Of a stretch of DNA of 64,000 bases, positions 17,255 through 25,996 are shown one piece after another. The position numbers were made by a program, and so were the translations under genes. Every line of letters begins with the position of its first letter. Within the stretch, counting starts at the first letter, position 1. The stretch is from contig NZ_JAGGPP010000027.1 of NCBI RefSeq assembly GCF_018613755.1, forward strand, positions 62,001 to 126,000. The letters are read 5' to 3'. Source of the DNA: Arthrobacter sp. ISL-72. Lineage in GTDB: Bacteria; Actinomycetota; Actinomycetes; Actinomycetales; Micrococcaceae. Below the pieces are notes generated by a model. The model searched no databases and was not told the origin of the DNA. It saw nothing but the letters and a program-made list of their open reading frames with translations.

Positions 17255-18745
17255 ATGGCGCACGCACATCAAAAGTCCGACTCCCACACCGTCGATTTCC
17301 ACGTGGACCCGGTGGTCCTGGAACTCGGGCAGCGCTTTGTCGATGCCGGCCATGAATTGTCGCTGGTGGGCGGCCCCGTGCGTGACCTTTTCCTCGGCAG
17401 GCTCTCCCCGGACCTGGACTTCACCACGGACGCCACGCCGGACCAGACCCTGGCGCTCATCCGTAAATGGGCGGACAACTTCTGGGAAATCGGAAGGGCC
17501 TTCGGCACCATCGGAATGCGGAAGTCCGGTTTCCAGATCGAAATCACCACTTACCGCGCGGAGGCCTACGACCCGGAGTCGCGCAAGCCCGCCGTCGCGT
17601 TCGGATCGTCCCTCAGCAAAGACCTCCTGCGCCGGGACTTCACCATCAATGCCATGGCGCTCCGGCTGCCCGCGATGGAGCTCGTGGACCCGTACGGCGG
17701 AGTCCGCGACCTGCACGCCTCAGTGCTGGCCACGCCCGGCGCGCCCGAGACGTCATTTTCCGACGACCCGCTGCGGATGATGCGGGCTGCCCGCTTTGCC
17801 TCCCAGCTGGGCGTAGCCGTCCGTGACGACGTGCGGCAGGCAATGACCGGCATGGCGGAGCGGATCAAGATCATTTCCGCGGAGCGCATCCGCGAGGAAC
17901 TGGTGAAGCTCATCTGCGGATCACACCCCCGCGTGGGCATTGACCTGCTGGTGGACACCGGCCTGGCCGAGTTCGTCCTGCCCGAGGTTTCAGCCCTCCG
18001 CCTGGAAGCCGACGAGCACCACCGGCACAAGGATGTCTACCAGCACTCCCTGCAGGTGCTGGAGCAGGCGGCGTCCCTGGAGACGGATTCCGACGGCGCG
18101 GTGCCCGGCCCCGACTTTGTCCTGCGGTTTGCGGCCCTGATGCACGACGTCGGGAAGCCGGCTACGCGCCGTTTTGAACCGGGCGGCGCGGTCAGCTTCC
18201 GCCACCACGATCTGGTGGGCGCCAAACTGACCAAGAAACGGATGAAGGCTCTCCGCTTCGACAACGAGACGATCAAAGCCGTGGCCCGGCTGGTGGAGCT
18301 GCACATGCGCTTCTATGGCTACGGCGAGGCCGGCTGGAGCGACTCCGCGGTCCGCCGCTACATCACAGACGCCGGACCCCTCCTCGAACGCCTCCACAAA
18401 CTCACCCGCTCCGATGTCACCACCCGCAACCAGCGCAAGGCGGAGCGGCTGTCCTTCGCCTATGACGACCTTGAAGCGCGCATCGCAGCGCTGCGTGAAC
18501 AGGAATCCCTGGATGCGGTCCGGCCCGACCTCGATGGAGGCCAGATCATGGCCATGCTGGGCCTGAAGCCGGGACCCGTCGTGGGCAGGGCGTACAAGTT
18601 CCTGCTTGAACAGCGCATGGAGCACGGCCCGCTGGACCGGTCCCTCGCCGAAGCACGGCTTCGCGAGTGGTGGGCGGACCAGCCCGAAGCCTCCCAGGAC
18701 CAGCCAGCCGCCGGCGTCGAACTTCCCACTACCGAGGAGTCCTAA
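17255..18745 (+). CDS. CCA tRNA nucleotidyltransferase / poly(A) polymerase with HD domain
   Basis: The 496-residue class II nucleotidyltransferase shows the active-site motif LVGGPVRDLFLG (about 37-48) with the DLDFTT aspartates (53-58), and the RRDFTINAMAL motif. An RNA-binding domain is followed by an HD phosphohydrolase domain (HRHKDVYQHSLQVLEQ, ALMHDVGKP). This matches PcnA (Rv3907c) of M. tuberculosis. The enzyme repairs or adds the tRNA 3' CCA; whether it also adds poly(A) cannot be told. It is transcribed divergently from the NUDIX-murJ genes, with 160 bases between. The TAA stop abuts the next GTG start directly. Confidence 0.93.
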   Translation: MAHAHQKSDSHTVDFHVDPVVLELGQRFVDAGHELSLVGGPVRDLFLGRLSPDLDFTTDATPDQTLALIRKWADNFWEIGRAFGTIGMRKSGFQIEITTYRAEAYDPESRKPAVAFGSSLSKDLLRRDFTINAMALRLPAMELVDPYGGVRDLHASVLATPGAPETSFSDDPLRMMRAARFASQLGVAVRDDVRQAMTGMAERIKIISAERIREELVKLICGSHPRVGIDLLVDTGLAEFVLPEVSALRLEADEHHRHKDVYQHSLQVLEQAASLETDSDGAVPGPDFVLRFAALMHDVGKPATRRFEPGGAVSFRHHDLVGAKLTKKRMKALRFDNETIKAVARLVELHMRFYGYGEAGWSDSAVRRYITDAGPLLERLHKLTRSDVTTRNQRKAERLSFAYDDLEARIAALREQESLDAVRPDLDGGQIMAMLGLKPGPVVGRAYKFLLEQRMEHGPLDRSLAEARLREWWADQPEASQDQPAAGVELPTTEES

Positions 18746-19330
18746 GTGATTGCACTGAATAGCACTGCCCGCCCGCAGCTCTGGATCCTGCGCCACGGTG
18801 AAACCGAATGGTCAAAGAGCGGCCAGTACACCGGACTCACCGACCTGCCCCTGACGGTGGAGGGAGAGCAGCAGGCTGTGGAGGCGCGGAAGGTCCTTGA
18901 CGCCGTCGACTTCGACCTGGTGCTGACCTCTCCGCTGCGGCGCGCACGCCGGACGGCAGAGCTGGCTGGATTTCCCGACGCCGAGCAGGAACCCCTGGCT
19001 GTGGAGTGGAATTACGGTGACTACGAAGGGATCAGCTCGGACCTGATCCGCAAGGACAATCCGGACTACCTGATCTGGACCCACGGCGTGCCCAACGGCG
19101 AAGCCCTGGAAGAAGTGGCGGCGCGGGCGGACAAGATCGTTGCCCGGGTGCTGGAATCCGGACTGGACAACGTGCTCATTGTGGCCCACGGGCACTTCTC
19201 CAGGATCCTCACTGCCCGCTGGTTGGGGCTGGAACCCCAGGACGGCCGGCATTTCATCCTGGGCACGGCAAAAGTCTGCACCCTTGGCTGGGACAAGAAG
19301 ACCCCCGCCGTGGTCCGCTGGGGACTCTAA
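18746..19330 (+). CDS. Histidine phosphatase superfamily protein (phosphoglycerate mutase-like)
   Basis: The 194-residue protein carries the RHGETEW motif (R16-H17-G18), the second-arginine segment LTSPLRRARRTAEL, the acidic EWNYGDYEG segment and the C-terminal VAHGHFSRIL histidine. All catalytic positions of the branch are present. Such proteins act as phosphoglycerate mutases or as phosphatases on small phosphoesters; the short length and single domain favour phosphatase. The GTG start follows the preceding stop with no gap, so it is translationally coupled to the tRNA nucleotidyltransferase gene. Confidence 0.88.
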   Translation: MIALNSTARPQLWILRHGETEWSKSGQYTGLTDLPLTVEGEQQAVEARKVLDAVDFDLVLTSPLRRARRTAELAGFPDAEQEPLAVEWNYGDYEGISSDLIRKDNPDYLIWTHGVPNGEALEEVAARADKIVARVLESGLDNVLIVAHGHFSRILTARWLGLEPQDGRHFILGTAKVCTLGWDKKTPAVVRWGL

Positions 19331-19495
19331 ACACGATTTATTTATTTTTTCAGGAAAACTTCTAATTTCACTGGGCAAAATCCAACGGCATGGTGTAATT
19401 TTATTTCTGACTCCAGTGCGTCTTGCCAGGGTCACCGGCGCGCGTTGTCCAGGTAGTCAACTGGCAGCGGCATAGCAGAAAAGGAGGTTGGGAAA

Positions 19496-19591
19496 ATGAT
19501 TACTTTGACTAGCGGATGGAAGATGACCATCGCCGCGTTCCCGGCCTCGTTTGCTGAATCGCGCCCAACTCACGGACTGATTGCCTCCTGA
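19496..19591 (+). CDS. Small ORF (31 aa) with an ideal ribosome binding site
   Basis: ATG 19496 is preceded by AAGGAGGT (19481-19488), a full anti-16S match, with 7 bases spacing. It encodes 31 residues (MITLTSGWKMTIAAFPASFA and 11 more, ending GLIAS) up to TGA 19589-19591. I do not recognise the peptide. It follows an AT-rich segment (19331-19390) that could hold a promoter. It may be a leader peptide, a microprotein or a chance ORF; the strong Shine-Dalgarno is the main evidence. Confidence 0.4.
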   Translation: MITLTSGWKMTIAAFPASFAESRPTHGLIAS

Positions 19592-19967
19592 TCCCCTAGT
19601 TCCGGCCTTCCCACCGGAATCCCGGTGTCCGTCCCCTTCATGGGGGACGCCGACGGGCAGGCAGTAGCAGTCCAAGCGGGCCCCAAGCGGTTACGCAACA
19701 CCCCCATAGTTCGGAACCCAGCTTCTTGTTGGGGACTGCGGCGTTACTAACGCTTACGGGCCGCCCTTCGCTGAGCGAACTCATCAATTGATTCCGGCAT
19801 TCTGCCTGCACATATTCACCGGGCATTCCTCTGTCTAAATTCAGGGCACTTAATTCACCGAATTTCGGCCTATTTGTCATGCGCGAATTCGAACAACCAC
19901 CAAAGGACTCAATGTGGGCGCCGCTATAACCAGCACTGCCAGCACTACACCCCGGGAGGAGGTCACC
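19592..19967 (+). other. 376-base intergenic segment with strong hairpin
   Basis: A stable stem CGTCCCC/GGGGACG (arms 19630-19636 and 19643-19649) is seen, without a T-tract. A 16-codon ATG frame (19876-19926, MREFEQPPKDSMWAPL, without Shine-Dalgarno) ends just before the next small gene. G+C is mixed. I recognise no riboswitch family. The arrangement of small ORF, hairpin, small ORF looks like a leader/regulatory region. Confidence 0.35.
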
Positions 19968-20108
19968 ATGATGAAACGACTTCGAAGCGTACTGCGTCTG
20001 GGCCGGCAGCCGGCCGTTAAGGATACGACGCTGTTCGACGGCCAGCTCCTCGATCAGAAACGTGAAGACGCCTATGCCGCACTGCACGGGATGGGCATCA
20101 TACGCTGA
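19968..20108 (+). CDS. Small basic protein (46 aa), unknown function
   Basis: Two tandem ATGs (19968, 19971) follow GGGAGGAGG (19954-19962) at good spacing, which decides the start over an in-frame GTG at 19914. The sequence begins MMKRLRSVLRLGRQPAVKDT, with a basic amphipathic N-terminus, and continues with an acidic/mixed half ending YAALHGMGIIR. I know no family for it. It is convergent with the following glycosyltransferase (13 bases between stops) and does not belong to an evident operon. Confidence 0.55.
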   Translation: MMKRLRSVLRLGRQPAVKDTTLFDGQLLDQKREDAYAALHGMGIIR

Positions 20109-20121
20109 AGCGGGAGGGCGG

Positions 20122-21804
20122 TTACGGGCAGGTGTACGAGACCAGGGCCATACGCTGGAAGACCAGGTTCCGCGTTTGTCGGCATCCTGCCGACTCGAAC
20201 GCGGACAGGTCGTTGGGTGCTCCTCCGCCGTACCCGACGAACCAGACGTCCCCCCGGCCCCTCAGCTGTTCGGCAGTGACTGCGGCGTTCTTTCCCCAGA
20301 GGGTTCCGGAATCCGCCGGACTTTCAGCGAGCGAGAGGTCCGTGACAAGCCGGAAATCCTCGGGATAAGCAAGGGCCATATCGCGCAGTTCCGGGTAGGC
20401 GTACACGGCACCGGCGGGCCCGGGCGTCTGGGCGGCGATGAACTCCGCCATCTGACGTTCAGTGTCCGCCGGTTCGTTCACCAGGCTTTTGATCGTGAGC
20501 TGGGGAACAAGGCTGCTGAGCACAACCAGGCCCGCTGCGGTCGCCAGGAGCCATGGCCGGCCGGTGCTGAGGCGGCCGCCTGGATCGAGCCGCCCGCTGA
20601 GGCTGCCAGGGCGGAGCCGGTCCAGGCCCAGGCCCACCAAAAGAGCGAACAACGGTGCCGTGAACGTAAGGTAGCGGGCGACATAGACGGGCTGTGCGAC
20701 CACACTCACCAGGAGAAGGCCAAGCATGGGGAGCGCCACCCCCACCAGGCCGAGGACCACCAGCGGACGGTACGCGGCAATCCGGCGCACGGACCACAGC
20801 CCCCACACAACGAGGAGCACCTCGGTTATGCCCAGGACCAGGATAAAGCCGAGAATCCACTCCGGCGGAAGGTTGCCGGTGGGCCGGTCATCGCCGTAGA
20901 AAAACTGTTTGACGGCGGCGATCGTGAGGTTTTGGAGCAGGGACCGGTTCTGGATCCACTCCACCTGGGCTTTTTGTGTCATGGCAAAGAGCAGGAACGG
21001 CAGGACAGCCGCTCCGGCCGCCGCGCACGTAATGAGCACAGCCAAGGGCCGTTTGCGGAGGATGATGGCCGCCACTGCATGGGAGGCTACGGCCAGAGCG
21101 AAGAACATGAACATGCACACGCCGGCAACCGCACAAACGCCGTAGAGCACCCAGTCGATGGCGCGGTTGGATTCCCACGCCCTGACGAGCAACAGGGTAA
21201 GCGCCACGGCCAGCAGCGCGGTGAAGGCCGACTGACGGGCCTCGGTCCCGGCCCAGACCATGCGGGGAAGAACGGCGAGGACCAGCCCTGAGGCAATGCC
21301 CACCGATTCGGAACCGAGCTTTCGTCCGATCAGGACCGTGCCCGCGCACGCCAAGCCCACCGCCAGGGCCGACGGCATGCGCATGGCAACCTCGGAAAAC
21401 CCGAACACCGTGGTCCAGGCGTGCATGAAGAAGTAGTAGAAGCCGTGAACGGCGTCAACGGACCGCAGCAGCTCGAGGAGTTCGGCCGGGGACCGCCCGG
21501 CCGCGGAAATTGTGGCTATCTCATCGTCCCAAAAGGACGGCACCCAGGAACCGACAACCGCGACGACGAACGCCAGCAGCCCGATTCCCGCAGGAGCCGT
21601 CCACGGACCGGCCCACATAAAGCGGGGAGTGTTCTCGGCGGGCGTGGCCTGCCGAAAGTGCTGCCTGTCGCGGACGCGGGAAAGCTGGTTCACAGCGGGA
21701 TGCCCCCTGAGGCCTGGTGGTTGCTGCGAAACAGACTGGCCTCGAGTCTGCTCCTGAACGGAAGAGCGGGAGGGCCCAGCGTGGGAAAAATCCACACGGC
21801 GCAC
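20122..21804 (-). CDS. Polytopic GT39-like (GT-C fold) glycosyltransferase
   Basis: The 560-residue frame has about 60 hydrophilic N-terminal residues, then roughly 10-12 transmembrane segments. After the first segment comes the luminal loop WDDEIATISAAGRSPAELLE, with the acidic pair typical of polyprenyl-phosphate-dependent GT-C enzymes, and then HGFYYFFMHAWTTVFG. A C-terminal extracytoplasmic domain with Cys residues follows. The family transfers mannose or other sugars to proteins or cell-wall lipids; donor and acceptor are unknown. The start is uncertain: ATG 21804 or the ATG before WAGPWTAPAG are both possible. It is divergent from the next glycosyltransferase gene. Confidence 0.78.
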   Translation of the reverse strand: MRRVDFSHAGPSRSSVQEQTRGQSVSQQPPGLRGHPAVNQLSRVRDRQHFRQATPAENTPRFMWAGPWTAPAGIGLLAFVVAVVGSWVPSFWDDEIATISAAGRSPAELLELLRSVDAVHGFYYFFMHAWTTVFGFSEVAMRMPSALAVGLACAGTVLIGRKLGSESVGIASGLVLAVLPRMVWAGTEARQSAFTALLAVALTLLLVRAWESNRAIDWVLYGVCAVAGVCMFMFFALAVASHAVAAIILRKRPLAVLITCAAAGAAVLPFLLFAMTQKAQVEWIQNRSLLQNLTIAAVKQFFYGDDRPTGNLPPEWILGFILVLGITEVLLVVWGLWSVRRIAAYRPLVVLGLVGVALPMLGLLLVSVVAQPVYVARYLTFTAPLFALLVGLGLDRLRPGSLSGRLDPGGRLSTGRPWLLATAAGLVVLSSLVPQLTIKSLVNEPADTERQMAEFIAAQTPGPAGAVYAYPELRDMALAYPEDFRLVTDLSLAESPADSGTLWGKNAAVTAEQLRGRGDVWFVGYGGGAPNDLSAFESAGCRQTRNLVFQRMALVSYTCP

Positions 21805-21871
21805 ACGTTCGACGATACACTGTCGCCCGTACGCGCGGACTGATCCCGGGGAGCGACGGTAAGCTCAAGGG

Positions 21872-23344
21872 ATGCAGGAGACAATGCCGCCGGCGCCCCC
21901 GAAAAGGACGCGCCTGGTCATCCCGAGCCGCAGCGATCTCCTGCTCCGGAACTTCACGGAGCTGGTCGGGGGGCCCATGGGAAACCGGGCTGCGCCGGGC
22001 AAAGTCTCGCCCGGATTCTTCACTGTCGAGCGCGTGCTCATCATCCTCACCGTGCTGGCTGCCCTGGCAAGCATTCTGCTGAAGAACTACTGCCGCGCCA
22101 ACGGCTGGGAGTCCCCGGGCCAGTTCTACTCCACCTGCTACTCGGATTTCCCGGAGCTCTTCCGCAACAGAGGACTTGGTGACGGGACCTTCCCCTTCTT
22201 TAGCGCAGGCAGCTTCTTCGAATACCCGGTCCTGATGGGAATCATTGCGGGCCTGACGGCCATGCTGGTGCCGGGCCAAGGTGCCACCGACGCACGCATC
22301 CTCGGGTACTTCGACGTCAACGCCACGCTGATCGCCGCCGTCTGGATCGTCACGGTCCTCGCCACTGCGCGGATGAGCCGCCGCCGGCCGTGGGACGCCG
22401 CCATGGTGGCCCTGGCCCCGGGAATCGTCCTTGCCGGAGTGATCAACTGGGACATGTGGGCGGTGGGGCTGCTCGCCGTCGGGATGTGCTTTTTCTCCCG
22501 CGAGCGGTTGGTGCTGGCCGGGGTCTTCATCGGCCTGGGAACGGCCACCAAGCTGTACCCGATCCTTGTTTTCGGCGCCATCGTGCTGCTGGCACTGCGG
22601 ACCGGAAAGATCCGCCCGCTGCTCGTCACAGCAGGCGCGGCAGCAGCGGCATGGCTCGCCGTCAACCTCCCCATTGCCGCGATGAACCCCTCCGGCTGGA
22701 AGTACTTCTACCAGTTCACCGAGGACCGCCCCGCCGGCTATAGCTCACCCTGGTACGCCTACAACCTGGTTGCGGGGCGCCTGCAATGGCTGCCCCTGGG
22801 GCCGGAAGCCATCAATACCCTCGCGCTCAACCTGTTCCTGATCAGCTGCGTGCTCATTGCCGCCCTTGCCCTCACGGCACCCCGCCGTCCCCGGCTCGCG
22901 CAGCTGGCGTTCCTGATCGTGGCCGCCTTCATCCTGACCAACAAGGTGTATTCACCCCAGTTCGTCATCTGGCTGGTTCCCCTGCTGGCTCTGGCCCGCC
23001 CGCGCTGGCGTGACTTCCTGATCTGGCAGGGAGTCGAAGGACTGCACTGGGCGGCAGTGTGGATGTATCTGGGACAGGTGACCAGCGGAGGCCCCACGCA
23101 GCACAATATCGACATGCCGTACTACGTTCTTGCGGTTGGCCTGCACATGATCGCCACCGGGTACCTGATGGTCCGGGTGGCGTGGGACATCGGGGACCCC
23201 GGCTACGACATCATCCGCCGCCACTCACTTGACGACCCCCAGGGCGGACCGTTCGACGGCGCACCGGACTGGCTCCGGCTGGATCCCGGGGACCCCGCGG
23301 CGTCTGTTCTTCCCTGGCGACCCAAGGCGGCAAGCAATGCCTGA
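21872..23344 (+). CDS. Polytopic GT87-family glycosyltransferase
   Basis: The 490-residue protein has about 10 transmembrane segments and the GT87 pattern, including a first extracytoplasmic loop with YSDFPELFRNRGL, LFEYP-like SFFEYPVLMG and the cytoplasmic GLGTATKLYPILV motif. GT87 members are alpha-mannosyl- or arabinosyltransferases using polyprenyl-phosphate donors in actinobacterial cell-envelope synthesis; the exact linkage is unknown. It resembles the Rv0051-type proteins. The frame overlaps the start of the next gene by 8 bases, implying coupled translation. Confidence 0.82.
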   Translation: MQETMPPAPPKRTRLVIPSRSDLLLRNFTELVGGPMGNRAAPGKVSPGFFTVERVLIILTVLAALASILLKNYCRANGWESPGQFYSTCYSDFPELFRNRGLGDGTFPFFSAGSFFEYPVLMGIIAGLTAMLVPGQGATDARILGYFDVNATLIAAVWIVTVLATARMSRRRPWDAAMVALAPGIVLAGVINWDMWAVGLLAVGMCFFSRERLVLAGVFIGLGTATKLYPILVFGAIVLLALRTGKIRPLLVTAGAAAAAWLAVNLPIAAMNPSGWKYFYQFTEDRPAGYSSPWYAYNLVAGRLQWLPLGPEAINTLALNLFLISCVLIAALALTAPRRPRLAQLAFLIVAAFILTNKVYSPQFVIWLVPLLALARPRWRDFLIWQGVEGLHWAAVWMYLGQVTSGGPTQHNIDMPYYVLAVGLHMIATGYLMVRVAWDIGDPGYDIIRRHSLDDPQGGPFDGAPDWLRLDPGDPAASVLPWRPKAASNA

Positions 23345-24776
23345 CGTCGCCGTCGTTGGTTCCGGCCCCAACGGACTCGCCGCGGCGGCGACAATGGCCC
23401 GCGCCGGCCTGAACGTGCACGTGTACGAGGCCGCGGAGACGCCGGGCGGCGGCCTCCGGACGTCGGAGCTCATGCAGCCGGGCCACCTGCACGACGTCTG
23501 TTCCGCCGTGCAGCCCATGGCCCTCGTCTCCCCCTTTTTCCGGGCGTTCGAGCTGTCCCGGCGCATAGAGCTCATCACACCGGAGCTGTCCTTCGGATCG
23601 CCCCTGGACGGCGGCCGGGCCGCGCTGGCGTACCAGTCCCTGGACCGGACGGCCGAAGGACTGGGACCCGACGGCGCCGCATACCGCCGCCTTATGGCGC
23701 CGCTTGTACGGCGGGTGAACGGCGTCGCCGACTTCACCCTCAACCAGCTCCTGCGAATCCCGCACGACCCCCTCGCCGCGGTGCTGTTCGGGCTGCGGAC
23801 CCTGGAACAAGGCTCGACGGCATGGAACGCCAGGTTCAGGGATGATCTGGCTCCGGCCCTCCTGACCGGGGTTGCCGCACACTCCGTTGGCGGCCTGCCG
23901 TCGCTGGCCCCGGCCGGCGCCGGGCTCATGCTGGGGACGCTGGCGCATGCCCAGGGCTGGCCGATTCCCGTCGGCGGGTCCGCGTCCATCGCCCGCGCCA
24001 TGATCGCAGACATTGAAGCCCACGGCGGAACCATCGAAACAGGCCGGCGGATTGATTCGCTGCGGGAGTTGCCGCCTGCCAAGGCCACCCTCCTGGACGT
24101 CGCGCCGCCGGCGCTGCTGAGGCTGGCCGGGAACAGGCTTCCTGCCGGTTACCGCCGGTCCCTGAGTACATTCCGCTTCGGCAATGCAGCCTGCAAGGTG
24201 GACTACATCCTGTCCGGTCCTGTGCCGTGGGAGGCGGCGGGATTGGCCGACGCCGGCACGGTGCATGTGGGCGGAACCCGGGCCGAGATGGCCGTGGCGG
24301 AAAACGCCGTCGCTGCCGGCCGGCATCCCGAGAGGCCCTACGTCCTGGTGTCCCAGCCGTCGCGGTTTGATGCCTCCCGCGCACCGGAGGGGAGGCACAT
24401 CCTGTGGACGTACTGCCATGTTCCGGCCGGTTCAACGGTGGACATGGCGGAGGCAGTCACGGCCCAGCTGGAGCGTTTCGCCCCTGGCTTCCGGGATCTA
24501 GTGGTCCAGGTGCACGTGACGAGCGCGGCGGGGCTGGCTGAGTACAACCAGAACTATGTCGGCGGGGATTTCGCGGCAGGGCTGATGGACCTCCGCGGCC
24601 TGATCCAGCGGCCCGTGATCAACCCCGTGCCGTGGCGCACCCCCTTGGGGGGAGTGTACTTGTGCTCCTCGTCAACCCCTCCGGGTCCCGGCGTCACAGG
24701 CATGCCGGGCTTCCATGCAGCTAGATATGCCCTGAAAGACATATTCGGGAAGAGCGTGCCGCGGCTGGGCCTTTAG
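23337..24776 (+). CDS. FAD-dependent NAD(P)/phytoene dehydrogenase-like oxidoreductase
   Basis: ATG 23337 gives 479 residues beginning MPDVAVVGSGPNGLAAAATM, a Rossmann GxGxxG motif, followed by EAAETPGGGLRTSEL, the second dinucleotide-binding signature of the phytoene-desaturase/amine-oxidase group. A C-terminal FAD segment is seen in GGVYLCSSSTPPGPGVTGM. The carotenoid biosynthesis genes that often accompany true phytoene desaturases are absent, so this is more likely the broad NAD(P)/FAD-dependent oxidoreductase of unknown substrate. The start overlaps the stop of the glycosyltransferase gene. Confidence 0.85.
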   Translation: MPDVAVVGSGPNGLAAAATMARAGLNVHVYEAAETPGGGLRTSELMQPGHLHDVCSAVQPMALVSPFFRAFELSRRIELITPELSFGSPLDGGRAALAYQSLDRTAEGLGPDGAAYRRLMAPLVRRVNGVADFTLNQLLRIPHDPLAAVLFGLRTLEQGSTAWNARFRDDLAPALLTGVAAHSVGGLPSLAPAGAGLMLGTLAHAQGWPIPVGGSASIARAMIADIEAHGGTIETGRRIDSLRELPPAKATLLDVAPPALLRLAGNRLPAGYRRSLSTFRFGNAACKVDYILSGPVPWEAAGLADAGTVHVGGTRAEMAVAENAVAAGRHPERPYVLVSQPSRFDASRAPEGRHILWTYCHVPAGSTVDMAEAVTAQLERFAPGFRDLVVQVHVTSAAGLAEYNQNYVGGDFAAGLMDLRGLIQRPVINPVPWRTPLGGVYLCSSSTPPGPGVTGMPGFHAARYALKDIFGKSVPRLGL

Positions 24777-24784
24777 CCTTCTTA

Positions 24785-25429
24785 TCAGGACACAGGGTAG
24801 GGGTGGTCCGCCGTGTCCTTGTCGGGGTTCGCCACGGTGAAGCGGGAACGGTGGTGGGCCGGGGCTTCCAGCTCATCCAGCATGGCGACGGCGAAGTCCT
24901 GGGCGGTAATGGACGGTCCAGCCGGCGAATCCTGGGCGGTTACGTACTTGCCGCTCCGCGTCCCGGGCTTGATGACAGGGGCGGGCGCCAACATCGTCCA
25001 GTCGAGGGTCTCCGGAGCAGAACGGATCTCGTCGTAGGCCGCCGCCATGGTGCGCGCTTCGGGCCGATAGGGTTCCGGGAAGCCCGGGGATTCGCACAGC
25101 CGCACGCCGTTGATTTCGAGCGCGCCCGCACCTCCCACCACCAGCAGGCGGGTGGCACCGGCGCTTCCGAACGCCGCACTCATGGCGGACAGCCATTCAC
25201 CGTGGTCACCACCGGTGCGGCTGGGCACCGTGGCCAGCACAACGGCGTCATGGTCCTTTGCAACATTGGCGAACGTGCGCACGTCAGCCAGTTCAGCACG
25301 GCAGGCCGTGGCTCCGGGGACTGCGGCTCCTGCCCGTGAGATGGCTGTGACTTCGTGGCCCCGCCGTAGCGACTCCTTGACGATCTGGCCACCCACCATC
25401 CCCGTGGCACCGTACACTGCGATTTTCAT
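24785..25429 (-). CDS. NAD(P)-binding NmrA/SDR-a-like oxidoreductase
   Basis: The 214-residue protein begins MKIAVYGATGMVGGQIVKES, the GxxGxxG nucleotide-binding pattern of atypical short-chain dehydrogenases, and lacks an obvious YxxxK active site. Members of this group are quinone reductases, anti-sigma-like sensors or flavin reductases; the role is not fixed. GAGGAG precedes the ATG. It is divergent from an HxlR-type regulator 79 bases away, which suggests redox-responsive local control. Confidence 0.82.
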   Translation of the reverse strand: MKIAVYGATGMVGGQIVKESLRRGHEVTAISRAGAAVPGATACRAELADVRTFANVAKDHDAVVLATVPSRTGGDHGEWLSAMSAAFGSAGATRLLVVGGAGALEINGVRLCESPGFPEPYRPEARTMAAAYDEIRSAPETLDWTMLAPAPVIKPGTRSGKYVTAQDSPAGPSITAQDFAVAMLDELEAPAHHRSRFTVANPDKDTADHPYPVS

Positions 25430-25471
25430 GTCGCTCCTCGTATTGGGTACCGTAGGAAGTTCACAGTATTT

Positions 25472-25484
25472 CTAGGATACCTAG
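25472..25484. promoter_or_regulatory. Candidate HxlR operator in the divergent intergenic region
   Basis: A perfect inverted repeat CTAGG-ATA-CCTAG lies between the two divergent genes, within the 79-base intergenic space. A dyad at this position is the usual arrangement for an HxlR-type repressor that controls itself and its divergent oxidoreductase neighbour. Confidence 0.5.
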
Positions 25485-25508
25485 GGAATCAGAGAAAGTG
25501 AGGTGCTG

Positions 25509-25913
25509 ATGGATACCGTTCTGACCGGCGTCGGGCCTGGCGCCGACATCATGGATCCACAGTGCCCCTCCCGTGTTGTGTTCCAGCGGATCGGCGACAA
25601 GTGGGCGTCCCTGGTGGTCCAGGTGCTGGCCGACGGGCCCGTTCGATTCTCCGAACTGCGCAAGCATGTCCACGTGATCACGCCGAAGGTCCTCACCCAG
25701 ACCCTGCGAACGTTGGAGCGGGACGGCCTGGTCACCCGGACGGTGTTCGCACAGGTGCCGCCCCGCGTCGACTACCAGCTGACCGGGCTGGGGATGTCGC
25801 TGCTGGGGCCGCTCAGCGTCCTCCGGGAATGGGCGGAGTCGAATGTTACCAGCATCCTGGATGCCAGAGACGCGTACGACGAGGCCCGTGACGGGGCACC
25901 GCCGGAGAACTGA
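25509..25913 (+). CDS. HxlR/MarR-like winged-helix transcriptional regulator
   Basis: The 134-residue protein has the HxlR layout: CPSRVVFQRIGDKWASLVVQ, VRFSELRKHV, then the recognition helix and wing (ITPKVLTQTLRTLERDGLV, PRVDYQLTGLG). One cysteine (C13 in MDPQCPSR) precedes the helix-turn-helix and may be redox-sensing, as in other HxlR proteins. I chose ATG 25509; an in-frame GTG lies two codons upstream. It probably represses the divergent NAD(P)-binding gene. Confidence 0.88.
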   Translation: MDTVLTGVGPGADIMDPQCPSRVVFQRIGDKWASLVVQVLADGPVRFSELRKHVHVITPKVLTQTLRTLERDGLVTRTVFAQVPPRVDYQLTGLGMSLLGPLSVLREWAESNVTSILDARDAYDEARDGAPPEN

Positions 25914-25996
25914 ACGCCGGGGCTTGACCCTGCCTGCGGGATTCCCGGGATCCATGTGACAAGGACTTTGCCCCGGGCGCGGGGCATAATGGCGCG

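Noticed and set aside
20062..21291. 409-codon plus-strand frame
   Set aside because: It runs antisense through the GT39-like glycosyltransferase; its His/Gln/Glu/Gly-rich composition is typical of a shadow of a membrane-protein gene.
23211..24419. 402-codon minus-strand frame
   Set aside because: Antisense to the FAD oxidoreductase with clear Rossmann motifs; no family match.
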